Of a DNA stretch of 64,000 nt, positions 27,520 to 36,679 are shown piece after piece; positions within the stretch are counted from its first letter, which is position 1; each line of letters starts with the position of its first letter. Below the pieces are notes generated by a model. That model was not told the origin of the DNA. It did not search any database and saw only the letters and a list, made by a program, of their open reading frames with translations. The position numbers and the translations under genes were made by a program. Location: NCBI GenBank assembly GCA_945898055.1, contig CAMDGV010000018.1:1-64000 (forward strand). Reading direction: 5' to 3'. The DNA comes from Akkermansia muciniphila (GTDB lineage: Bacteria; Verrucomicrobiota; Verrucomicrobiia; Limisphaerales; UBA9464).

Positions 27520-30456
27520 TTAGACCAGCCTTTGGGTTCCGCCATCGTAGCCTTCACCGTCGAGATCAATTAGAATTTCCCTCGGCTCGGCTCCTTTTCC
27601 GGGGCCGACGATTCCGCGGTTCTGAAGTTCATCCATGATCCGAGATGCCCGCCCGTAACCGAGTCTAAGTCGGCGTTGGAGGAGCGAGGCACTTGCCCTT
27701 TTCTCCGAGCGAATGACCTCGATACATTTTTCAATCAGGTCCTCCTCGTCATTGGTGGCGTCGTTGTCAGGATCCAAAGAAAGGGTACCTGCGCTATTAG
27801 GAGCTTTTTGCAGGACGTTAAAGATTTCCTTTACGTAGCTCGGCTTACTTTGGTGACTGATATGTCCGACCACACTCTCGATTTCTTGATCGGTGATTAA
27901 GGCCCCTTGGGCTCGGATTAAGCGTCCTGATCCAGGCGCTAAATAGAGCATATCGCCCTTGCCTAAAAGTTTATCTGCCCCCATTTGGTCAAGAATCGTC
28001 CGCGAATCCACTTTAGCAGCCACTTGGAAAGCAATGCGGGCAGGAATATTGGCTTTGATGACGCCGGTAATGACATCGACCGAGGGTCGTTGGGTGGCCA
28101 CAATGCAATGAATCCCTGCGGCACGAGCCATTTGAGTAATGCGAGCAATAGCCATTTCGACATCGGCAGGTGCAACCAGCATAAGATCCGCTAGTTCATC
28201 GATTATCACCACAATGTACGAAAGCTTTTCAGGGATCACAATGTCTTCATCCCTGGGGACCACGATTTGTTCATCGACTTCTACCGCGAAGCCGTCGGCT
28301 CCCGGTTCAACCTTTTCTCGTCGCATGGTGAGCGGCAATTCCGGTTCCCGAAGCGGAAAAGGTTTATCTTTGGGCCGTTCGTTAAAGGCCTTAATATTAC
28401 GGACGTTGACTCGGGCAAAAATTTGGTACCGCTTTTCCATTTCATTCACCACCCAACGCAGGGCGAGAATTACCTTCTTAGGGTCCGTGACAACAGGGAC
28501 CACGAGATGGGGAAGTGAATTGTAGGTTTGAAGTTCGACCACCTTGGGGTCAATCATCACAAAGCGAAGTTGGTCTGGGGTAAATTTGTAGAGAAGCGAG
28601 GCAATAATCGTGTTGATACACACTGACTTGCCGGAGCCGGTACTGCCGGCAATGAGGACATGGGGCATCTCGGCTAAGTCGGCGATGATGGGGTGCCCGT
28701 AGACATCCTTGCCGAGAGCCAGCGGAATGCGGCATTTTGTATTTTGCCATTCCGGTGATTCGAGCAGGTCCCGCATGATGACCTTGGTTTTCACCAAATT
28801 TGGAACCTCGACACCGACCGAAGATTTGCCAGGAATCGGGGCAAGAATATTGAGTCGTTCAGCCTTGAGGGCAGCGGCCATATTATTATTGAGCGAGGCA
28901 ATTTTCTCCATCTTGACCCCAGCAGCCGGGTGCAATTCGTAGCGGGTGATGGTAGGACCCTTGGTAATATCGCCGGGAGCAACCTCAATGTTAAATTGCG
29001 CTAAGGTTTGCACCATCAACCGCGCGTTAGACATTAATTCCTCCTTGGTCTCAGTCGCTTTGAGGGTGAGATCTGGATAGTGGAGCAGATCCATGGAGGG
29101 CAAAATATAATTGCCCAGCATGGGAGTGCTGGCGACGGTGATTGGCTTGTTTCGGCGCGGGTGTGAGCTCAACCGAATCTTGGGCAAGGGGGCATCATCC
29201 GGATCTAGAATCACTGATGATCCCTCCATTTCACTTGGAAGTGTCCAGGGCGGCCCATCATCGTTGACCGCTACATCGGTCTTCTCCAGATCTGACCCTT
29301 CAGCATCTTCTGCGGTTTCGCTTGGATTTTTCGCCTCCGCTGGACGCCCTAGAATGGATTCAGTAATCGATCGAGACTTGACCGGATTTCCCTTGGAAGT
29401 GGTCGTTGGTTTAGCGACGAGAGACTCAATTTCATCCGCTTTAATGACATCCCCAGCGTTCATAATTTGCGCCTCCCGCTGTTGAGGCACACTGAGATCA
29501 CGAATCGTAGGTTCGGGGAAAGGTTTTAGGTCAGCACCGATTCCCGTCGGTTCAGTGGCATTAGACTCCGGGTCGAAATTCGACGGGAGCTTTGGGCGTG
29601 CGGCACGTTGATTTGGTGGGGAACTCGACTCTGCCGCCGCAACCGAGTCTGTCGATTGCGTTGCCGATTTGTTGATTTCTTTGGCGTTTTGCTGGGCTAA
29701 ATCTTTGGCCCGCTTTTCCAAGGCTTTGGCCCGTTTATTAAGAACCGCCTCTTCAGCCGCCAATTTCTCATCCGGCGTCAGAGGTCGACGATGAAGAAGC
29801 GAACGGATCCAACTGAGCAGATGGTAGTCAGTGAGGAAGAGAAGACTTACCAGATAGATGACCGCGTAAGTAAATCCGGAACCAATTCGACCGAAGGCAT
29901 ATTCGACGCCCTTATCGTTAATGAGATGACCTAAAAGACCGCCTGGACCGGGGCCGGTATCGCGGCGTATCGGGATTCCTGGAAGCCATTTTTCGCATAA
30001 GGAAAGAATCCCAATACAAGCGATGAGCAGACCGGTAGAAGCAGCGAGGGATTTCCAATGGCGCAAGTAAATGAGAGAGGGAATGAAGCTAGCGATACCG
30101 AGCCCAGACATCAGAACGGGAATAAGCCAAGCACCGACGCCGACATAGAGTTGAAGCTTGTAGGCGATCCAAGCACCACCATGACCGGCCATATTGTGGA
30201 CAGAGCTATTCGGGGCTGTGGTGTTGAGGCCCAGATCGAGGCGATCGTAGGAGGCGAGTGCGGCGAAGAGGATCACCGCCAGACCGATGAGGATGATACC
30301 CCAGAAGTCAGACCAGACATGAGATCTACCAGAAGGGTTGATTTTATCTGATTCTTTTGACGGCACGCGGTTGAATCCTAGAGACCGGCGGTAGGTTGGA
30401 GCAAGAGGGGAAGGGGAAAAGCGACACGAATCATTGATCTGAACGATTGAAATCAC
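27520..30456 (-). CDS. ftsK: DNA translocase FtsK/SpoIIIE
   Basis: N-terminal TMs, MPHVLIAGSTGSGKSVCINTIIASLLYKFTPDQLRFVMIDPKVVEL Walker A region, C-terminal gamma domain (LLQRRLRLGYGRASRIMDELQNRGIVGPGKGAEPREIL). Confidence 0.97.
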   Translation of the reverse strand: MISIVQINDSCRFSPSPLAPTYRRSLGFNRVPSKESDKINPSGRSHVWSDFWGIILIGLAVILFAALASYDRLDLGLNTTAPNSSVHNMAGHGGAWIAYKLQLYVGVGAWLIPVLMSGLGIASFIPSLIYLRHWKSLAASTGLLIACIGILSLCEKWLPGIPIRRDTGPGPGGLLGHLINDKGVEYAFGRIGSGFTYAVIYLVSLLFLTDYHLLSWIRSLLHRRPLTPDEKLAAEEAVLNKRAKALEKRAKDLAQQNAKEINKSATQSTDSVAAAESSSPPNQRAARPKLPSNFDPESNATEPTGIGADLKPFPEPTIRDLSVPQQREAQIMNAGDVIKADEIESLVAKPTTTSKGNPVKSRSITESILGRPAEAKNPSETAEDAEGSDLEKTDVAVNDDGPPWTLPSEMEGSSVILDPDDAPLPKIRLSSHPRRNKPITVASTPMLGNYILPSMDLLHYPDLTLKATETKEELMSNARLMVQTLAQFNIEVAPGDITKGPTITRYELHPAAGVKMEKIASLNNNMAAALKAERLNILAPIPGKSSVGVEVPNLVKTKVIMRDLLESPEWQNTKCRIPLALGKDVYGHPIIADLAEMPHVLIAGSTGSGKSVCINTIIASLLYKFTPDQLRFVMIDPKVVELQTYNSLPHLVVPVVTDPKKVILALRWVVNEMEKRYQIFARVNVRNIKAFNERPKDKPFPLREPELPLTMRREKVEPGADGFAVEVDEQIVVPRDEDIVIPEKLSYIVVIIDELADLMLVAPADVEMAIARITQMARAAGIHCIVATQRPSVDVITGVIKANIPARIAFQVAAKVDSRTILDQMGADKLLGKGDMLYLAPGSGRLIRAQGALITDQEIESVVGHISHQSKPSYVKEIFNVLQKAPNSAGTLSLDPDNDATNDEEDLIEKCIEVIRSEKRASASLLQRRLRLGYGRASRIMDELQNRGIVGPGKGAEPREILIDLDGEGYDGGTQRLV

Positions 30457-31279
30457 CCGATTTACGAGAGTGTGCCGAGGATCTAGCTTCCATGTAACTC
30501 CCTAAGCAATGGGCAAGGCTGCCCTTGGCCCCATACCAGTCCACTTTCCCCATCGGTAAATACAGCATGAGCTTGGCAGCGCGGATGAAAAGGCCAGGCA
30601 GAGTCGGACGATGCGCTTGGATCAGGCGACTCGCAGCGCGATAGTCGACTCGACCCTTTCGGTAGAAAGCGCGGATGGACTGTCGGCTAATATAGTAAAC
30701 CCGGGCCGCATGAACCGCCGCCACAGTTTCGCCTGATTTTAGAGCATCCAAGTACCATTGAAGATCTTCCCCACCGCCGATTTCCTCGTCGAACCGGCGG
30801 GATTCCCAAGCAATTCGGCGGTACAGAGCATTTGGATTTCCTGCGCCAAACCCGAATCCCATTCGCAAGTCATCACCTTCAAAGAGGGTAATACCTCCCG
30901 GGATCGCGGCGTCAAATTCACCAATTATCGGACCAACCGAGGCACTGACCGTGGCAGGAAAACGGTCAACGGCTTGTCGGTAGGTATCCAAAAAGTTATA
31001 AGACGTCGGAACAGTATGGGAACTGAGGCTCAACACCCAGGGATGTCGAGCGGCTTCAAATCCGAGGTTCAAGGCGCGGCCATAAGTAAAGCGACTTCTC
31101 TCGATCGGCACAATGCAGGCACCAGCAGCGTGTGCGAGCTCCAAGGTGGTATCGGTGGATCCCGAATCGACCACAATTATTTGGTCATCGGGTCTTTGAT
31201 TTAACGCTTCAAGTACTCGGCCGAAAGTAGCGGCGGAGTTGAGCGTGCGAATCACAATGCTGATGGGTGTCGGCGGCAT
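30431..31279 (-). CDS. Glycosyltransferase family 2
   Basis: PISIVIRTLNSAATFGRVLEALNQRPDDQIIVVDSGSTDTTLELAHAAGACIVPIERSRFTYGRALNLGFEAA. Confidence 0.92.
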   Translation of the reverse strand: MPPTPISIVIRTLNSAATFGRVLEALNQRPDDQIIVVDSGSTDTTLELAHAAGACIVPIERSRFTYGRALNLGFEAARHPWVLSLSSHTVPTSYNFLDTYRQAVDRFPATVSASVGPIIGEFDAAIPGGITLFEGDDLRMGFGFGAGNPNALYRRIAWESRRFDEEIGGGEDLQWYLDALKSGETVAAVHAARVYYISRQSIRAFYRKGRVDYRAASRLIQAHRPTLPGLFIRAAKLMLYLPMGKVDWYGAKGSLAHCLGSYMEARSSAHSRKSGDFNRSDQ

Positions 31280-31346
31280 GATACAGGGGCGAAAGAGTAA
31301 CTAAAGTCCGCGATCACGTGAAGTCTGCTGAAAGGACGGCCTTAGT

Positions 31347-32828
31347 TTGAGAAGAAGAAGAGCGAGGACGATCTTGCGTCGGAAGCCAAACCGGTTTCAC
31401 TTTGGGGTTGTCGATATGACTGATTCTCAAGATACCCATCAGAAGGCACTTCAGATAAACTTGGATCCGACCAAGTATGGAGTGTTTGCTGAAATTGGAG
31501 CGGGGCAAGAGGTGGCACGGTGGTTTTTTCGCGTGGGCGGAGCGAGTGGCACCATTGCCAAGACCATTTCGGCTTACGACATGACCGTTAGCGATGCCAT
31601 TTACGGGCAGAGTGACCGCTATGTAAGCCGCAAGCGTTTGTCCTCAATGCTTGAGCATGAGTATCTCTTGATCGTGGATCGGTTAAAGGAACAGCGCGGG
31701 ACGACGACTAAGTTTTTTGCCTTTGCCAACACTCTAGCGGCGCGAAGTTTTCAGAGAAAAGAAGAGACCCATGGCTGGATGGGTATCCGTTTCCAGACCG
31801 AGCCCAGAGGTGAACCCAGTGATATTCTCATTCACGTGGTCATGTGGGATCGCGACAACTTGCAGCAAGCAGAAGCGATTGGAGTGCTCGGAGTGAATCT
31901 GATTCATGCAGCCATGTATCTGCATCAGAGGCCCGAAGCCATCGTCAACGCCCTACTCGATAGCCTCTCCATCGCTCGAATCGAAGTGGATATGATTGAG
32001 TTTCGGGGAGCTGAGTTTAACAGCGTGGACAATCGGCTTCTTGCGCTCCAGTTGGTTGAGAAAGGGTTAACCAACGCAGCGATGTTTCTTCCCGACGGTC
32101 GCATTGTCCAACCGGCGGATGCCTTGCATAAAAAGTGCATTTTGGTCGAGCGCGGTTCCTTTCGTCCTGTGACTAAAGTCACCGTGGACATGTTACGGTA
32201 CGCGCAGGCGCAGTTTATCCAGGAGCCCCATGTGGATCCGAAGAGCGTGGTGGTGTTAATGGAGATGACCCTTAAAAACCTGAGTTCGGAGGGCAAAATT
32301 GATCACCAAGATTTCTTAGACCGGGTGGATATGTTGGCAACGCTCGGAAATCCCGTCTTGATTTCTAACTACGGCGAGTTTCATCGATTGGCGGCCTATC
32401 TCCACCGTTTTACCAAAGGGCCCGTGGGCTTTGTTATGGGCATTCCGACACTCAAGGAATTGTTTGAAGAAAAGTATTACACTGAGTTATCGGGAGGGAT
32501 TTTAGAGAGCTTCGGCCGGATGTTTAAAAACGACCTCAAGCTTTATGTTTACCCCTTTAAAGAACCGGAGAGCAACGCGATTATCACCTCTGGCAATTTG
32601 CGCGTTGCCCCGCATTTACGGCATCTTTATCTCTATTTGATGGAGAATTTCTTCATTCAAGGACTACGCGATGTCAATGAGTCGAATATGTCGATCCTCA
32701 GCCGGAACGTCTTAAGCATGCTGCAAAATCAGGAGGCAGGCTGGGAAACAATGGTGCCAGAACAAGTTGCCGATCTGATTAAAGAAAGAAATCTCCTGGG
32801 GCACGGTACGGTGCAGGCTCCTGACTGA
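31347..32828 (+). CDS. Conserved uncharacterised protein (true start probably MTDSQDTHQKAL or nearby)
   Basis: 493-aa intact ORF with well-composed globular sequence (KYGVFAEIGAGQEVARWFFRVGGASGTIAKTISAYDMTVSDAIYG...). Confidence 0.8.
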   Translation: MRRRRARTILRRKPNRFHFGVVDMTDSQDTHQKALQINLDPTKYGVFAEIGAGQEVARWFFRVGGASGTIAKTISAYDMTVSDAIYGQSDRYVSRKRLSSMLEHEYLLIVDRLKEQRGTTTKFFAFANTLAARSFQRKEETHGWMGIRFQTEPRGEPSDILIHVVMWDRDNLQQAEAIGVLGVNLIHAAMYLHQRPEAIVNALLDSLSIARIEVDMIEFRGAEFNSVDNRLLALQLVEKGLTNAAMFLPDGRIVQPADALHKKCILVERGSFRPVTKVTVDMLRYAQAQFIQEPHVDPKSVVVLMEMTLKNLSSEGKIDHQDFLDRVDMLATLGNPVLISNYGEFHRLAAYLHRFTKGPVGFVMGIPTLKELFEEKYYTELSGGILESFGRMFKNDLKLYVYPFKEPESNAIITSGNLRVAPHLRHLYLYLMENFFIQGLRDVNESNMSILSRNVLSMLQNQEAGWETMVPEQVADLIKERNLLGHGTVQAPD

Positions 32829-32835
32829 TGACCTC

Positions 32836-33180
32836 GTGACGTTTAGTCACTTTGTGGCGTGGCGAAGCCCAACGCTGCACCAACTCCCCGCGGTCTGTGA
32901 CGAGCAGCAGGCCCCTGGTCTCCGTGTCGAGACACCCGACGCTGGTGATCGGTGGGTTTCGACGGTTCCACTGTTCCGGGAGACAGTGATAGAGATCTTC
33001 CGAGATTTAATTTTGGTCGTTAATAAAGCGGTCCAGGATCTTAGTAAACGCATTGAGGCAGATGCCCCCAAAGTTTTACCTAAAGGGATGGGGCGATTAA
33101 CCCATGAGAACATAGAGACAGAGGTTCGCGACTGGAATCGTCTTCAAACCGCCGCGCAATCGGGAGTTACTCAGGACTGA
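32836..33180 (+). CDS. Hypothetical protein
   Basis: 114-aa ORF just downstream of the preceding gene; helical C-terminal half LVVNKAVQDLSKRIEADAPKVLPKGMGRLTHENIETEVRDW. Confidence 0.35.
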   Translation: MTFSHFVAWRSPTLHQLPAVCDEQQAPGLRVETPDAGDRWVSTVPLFRETVIEIFRDLILVVNKAVQDLSKRIEADAPKVLPKGMGRLTHENIETEVRDWNRLQTAAQSGVTQD

Positions 33181-33654
33181 CCGGAGGGGTCAGTTTTTCG
33201 GAAAGCGGTGCGTGACCCGTTCAAATTCCTAGTCTTCAACGACCGATTGATAGAGTGGGCGCGCTCGCTTTCCCACCCTTAAACGTTACGGACATCACCC
33301 TCGTGGGCAGGCGCTAAAAAAGGCGACTGACCCGGATAGCAGGTTGTGACGCTTAACTTCAAAGCGGCCACACCGTGGGAAAGACGTTGAACCGAAAAGG
33401 CGGATAAGAGAGGGAAACGATTTAAGTGAATGGTAATCAAAATAATTTAGCGAAATAACACCCCTAGAAAAAGACAGCAGAGAAGAGCTTCTATAAAAGT
33501 GCAGAAAAGAGCCAATTCGCTTCAATATCGAATTATTTGGTTCGTGCAACCTAATGCCAAATTCAAAGAAAAATCCGCCCTAAAAAACTCAATAAAATGA
33601 AAAAATCCGCTCAGAATCAGAAAATAGTAAAAATATCCTTGTCCTCTTACATAG

Positions 33655-33679
33655 CAGGAATTTGCTTTTTGAGGCGGAG
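33655..33679 (-). repeat. Dispersed intergenic repeat copy 5
   Basis: + strand caggaatttgctttttgaggcggag, reverse complement of the consensus. Confidence 0.8.
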
Positions 33680-33928
33680 TTCAAGATGCTTCGTGCCATC
33701 CCGTTTATTTAATCACTCCAAACAAAATCCCTCAACACAAAAATGAAAGGAAATGCACACTGACCCCTATTTCTCCTATTTCCCCATCTGATTAAATCTT
33801 CTCTGATTCGGTATGTTCGATGACGCGCTCAATCTATTTATCCTTGATTCCGACCCGGTCGGGTCGCTGGCGCGTGTGCCGAAAATATTATCTTTGCAGG
33901 AATCGTGGCATCAGACTCTATCTTCTCA

Positions 33929-33987
33929 GCGAATGCTTCACATCAGCGGCGTAGCGAAGCGAAGTCCGCTGGATGTGATTGTTAGCG
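33929..33987 (+). repeat. attC-like site A (integron cassette recombination site)
   Basis: CACATCAGCGG (33939-33949) pairs with CCGCTGGATGTG (33966-33977) leaving one unpaired extrahelical base; the end ...GTCCGCTGGATGTGATTGTTAGCG resembles common attC 3' ends (GTCCGCTG...TTGTTAGGC). Confidence 0.55.
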
Positions 33988-34017
33988 GTACATGTCACTC
34001 GAAATCCCATCGACTCT

Positions 34018-34395
34018 TTAGGGTCGCCTTGAGCTGGTTAATCTAATCTTCGCGAAACTAATCATCCATTCGATAAACTCACTGTCTCCTTCTTTAAATT
34101 TATTCAATGATTCTATCCATTCATTTTCAGTTCCCGGAAAGTCGATTTCGGCTAATTCGATCACTATTTCTTCGCTCGGTAAATATTTAATTCCAAGATC
34201 AGAATCCCCGTAATTAAAAGACTCTGTAATTACATTTCCTTTGATATCCACGATTAAATGAGGATCTCTCATGACAAAAGACACGTATCGAGATTGACCC
34301 TTTGTTTTAATGGTCAACTCACAGTCCTTGCCATTACCAGATATAATCATTTCTTCCAGAAAATGCCCTTCAATGGGTAATTTTTTTAAAGCCAT
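34018..34395 (-). CDS. Small acidic hypothetical protein (possible integron-cassette ORF)
   Basis: 125 aa, AT-rich, well-composed: MALKKLPIEGHFLEEMIISGNGKDCELTIKTKGQSRYVSFVMRDPHLIVDIKGN...; lies between two attC-like sites. Confidence 0.6.
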   Translation of the reverse strand: MALKKLPIEGHFLEEMIISGNGKDCELTIKTKGQSRYVSFVMRDPHLIVDIKGNVITESFNYGDSDLGIKYLPSEEIVIELAEIDFPGTENEWIESLNKFKEGDSEFIEWMISFAKIRLTSSRRP

Positions 34396-34641
34396 TTTTT
34401 TCCATTAACTCTGTAGATTGCATCACTAACGTTGTTTAGGACTCATTTGGGGCTGCCGGCGCTTGTTTTTCAGTAGATACCATGTCTCCTTGGGCAAGAG
34501 TCCCTGTCGGTTCTCGCCTACTTCGGAGAAAAGAAACCGACCGACCTTCACCTCCAAATTCAGCCTTTGACACTTTTATAGGAGAAAAGCTGCGTGGCCG
34601 AAACGGATGTTCCGTGATAGGAGTCCATGATTTTGTTAAGG

Positions 34642-34713
34642 GTTAACTTGAAGCTAACCGGCGTGCGGCATCGGGCGAAGAACGCTGTGGTACGTCCGGT
34701 TGAGCGTAGGGTT
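34642..34713 (+). repeat. attC-like site B
   Basis: GTTAAC-TTGAA-GCTAACCGGCGT ... ACGTCCGGTTGAGC-GTAGG-GTTGGG: outer boxes, short spacers, and inner arms GCTAACCGGCGT / ACGTCCGGTTGAGC that pair with two extrahelical bases. Confidence 0.55.
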
Positions 34714-35237
34714 GGGATGTTTGGGTTTTGTGTTATTTCTGCAGGAAGAGGGCTTGCGTGACGGCTTCGGGAGTGGGGCTTCGGTTAAGTCGCTGTCCTG
34801 GCTTTTGTGGGCTTGGATTTCTCCGGCTGCGGTCGCCGTGGTGATCGCGAAGTTGGAGGTTTGACCGGACCGTATGCGAAGCAGGCGCAGGTTGAGTTTA
34901 ATGCCTCGGACGGAGGGGGGCCCGCGGCTCGCGTCGGTTGGAAAGCCGTCCATGAACTGGTCGGCGACCGCGTGAATGACTACTCGCAGCAGAATGGTGG
35001 TTTTATTGAGCATGCGGGAGGTGTCAAGGTGGCTAAAAAGCAGGCGGAGTAATCAGATAGTCAAATAGAAAACGGGTAAGGGGTCAAAAACTTGAAATGT
35101 GAGGGTTTGATGACGATTGGTTCGCGGAATTACCCGGAAGCCGGGTCAGCGAAGGGTTGCCGACTTTGGCCGTACGGGTTGCCTCGGCTCGGACTCGGTA
35201 ACGGGCTCCGCAACCTGGATGGGAAATTGCCGACTTC

Positions 35238-35975
35238 GATAAAGGGGTCAGTTCTTAAAGGGGTCAGTTCTTGATATTGATGTGTTAAGCGGCCAAATCC
35301 ACTCCCCCGGCATGGTCCGCAAGTTGAGAGTCGAGTATTCTGGGGCGATTTATCACGTCAGGAATCGCGGTGACCGGCGCGAACGGATCGCCAGCGCTTC
35401 GGAGAGACGCTGGGCGAGGTTGGCGCCAAGACGGGCTGGAAGGTTCACGCCTATGTCCTCAGGCCGAATCATTTTCATTGGGTGGTTGAGACGCCGCAGC
35501 CCAATCGGATCGCCGGGATGAAAGGGTTGCTGGGAACTGACACGAGTCGCTGCAACCGGCGGCCCAAGCTTTTCGGCCACTTGTTCTCCGGGCGCTCCAA
35601 GTCGCTGATCGTGGACGGGGCGGGCAGCGGTTATCGCGAGAGCGTGGGCGATTACGTCCACTTGAATCCGGCGCGGCTGGGGTCTGGGCGAGGGGACTTT
35701 TCGGGAGGAGTTGCCGACGCAGATGAGCGAGCGGATGGGGGCGGAGCCCTACGGCGAAGAGCGCGCGGAGACGGCGGAGGCGCTGGCGGAACAAATCATC
35801 GCGGAGGAGTTGAAGCGGGGGCGATGGCAGGAAGCTGATCTCAAAACTCGGCCCAAGGGGAATTCAGTGAGGTCGAATTTGGCGGCTCGCTGGCGGGCGG
35901 AGACGATGACGGTGGCGGTGGCGGTGGCGGTGCATCCCGATGTTGTTGGCAAAGTTCAGTTCCAAAGGTGGGAAT
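35238..35975 (+). pseudogene. RAYT (Y1_Tnp) remnant, copy 2
   Basis: MVRKLRVEYSGAIYHVRNRGDRRERIA(frameshift)...VVETPQPNRIAGMKGLLGTDTSRCNRRPKLFGHLFSGRSKSLIVDGAGSGYRESVGDYVHLNPAR...EQIIAEELKRGRWQEADLKTRPKGNSVRSNLAARWRAETMTV; nucleotide-level homologue of 10578-11238. Confidence 0.85.
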
Positions 35976-36679
35976 AATCGTTATTTTTCACCAGCACGGC
36001 CAACCGCAGCACGGAAGTGAGGCCGTCGCGGGTCCAAAATTGTCCACAGCCTCGAAGTCTGCCTTGAAGCTGTTTACCCAAGGACTCGACAGCGCCGCTT
36101 CCCATGGGAGTTCCTGCTTTTTCCATCTGTTGATACTGCAGATGTTCTCGATGATCTTGAAAGTAGCTGACCTCCCGGTTGATGGTCTTCTGATCTTCTG
36201 CCGTCCGTTGGCTTTGCGTTTGCAATAGGTCCTCCAATCGACGAACCGTCCGCGCCTGTACAACGACGATTATTCTTCCTAGGGGGAAGAATAATTGTCG
36301 TTGTACATTCTCCACCACCACGGGGGCAATCTCCGCCAGCGTAGCCGTCCAATCGGCTGGTTGCTCCCATTGATCCAACGAGGCTACCTGCGGTCGGTCG
36401 CGCCGGTAATTGACTCGCAGTGCCGGAAGCTTCATCAGACCTCGACTTTCCAGTTTAAGCAACAAGCTGCGCGCCGCAAAATCCTTGAGGCGCTCCCGTC
36501 CGTCCACCCATTTCCACTCTTGGCACAGATTGCGCGCAATCCGTTTGCGGCTCCAGTCCGGATTCGCATCAATCCAGCCCTGCAGCCATGGTAAATCCCC
36601 GGGCGCTCTTTGCCGCCCCTGTAATGCAAATTCAGTTTCGATGCTCCGACTGTGGCCTCTACCAACCAGATAGCTCTGC
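35956..36679 (-). pseudogene. Chimeric ORF: DUF4338/DruA-like N-terminal segment fused to an ISKra4-like transposase C-terminal segment
   Basis: Reverse frame open from about 36679: LPWLQGWIDANPDWSRKRIARNLCQEWKWVDGRERLKDFAARSLLLKLESRGLMKLPALRVNYRR (DUF4338-like), then YFQDHREHLQYQQMEKAGTPMGSGAVESLGKQLQGRLRGCGQFWTRDGLTSVLRLAVLVKNNDYSHLW (transposase C-terminus). Confidence 0.6.
36257..36307. repeat. 23-bp near-perfect inverted repeat with 5-nt loop
   Basis: TGTACAACGACGATTATTCTTCC-TAGGG-GGAAGAATAATTGTCGTTGTACA, 22 of 23 positions paired. Confidence 0.95.

Noticed and set aside
33813-34046. 77-aa forward ORF MFDDALNLFILDSDPVGSL...
   Set aside because: Runs through attC-like site A and has no coding support.
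34428-34520. Third attC-like candidate (CACTAAC...AGGACTC / GAGTCCCT...GTTC)
   Set aside because: Inner arms pair with one bulge, but the outer boxes and spacers do not match attC spacing.
34654-35013. 119-aa reverse ORF ending NPTLNRTYHSVLRPMPHAG
   Set aside because: Its C-terminus is translation through attC-like site B; this kind of tail is expected from reading through a cassette recombination site. Neither it nor the overlapping forward ORF 34807-35052 could be supported.
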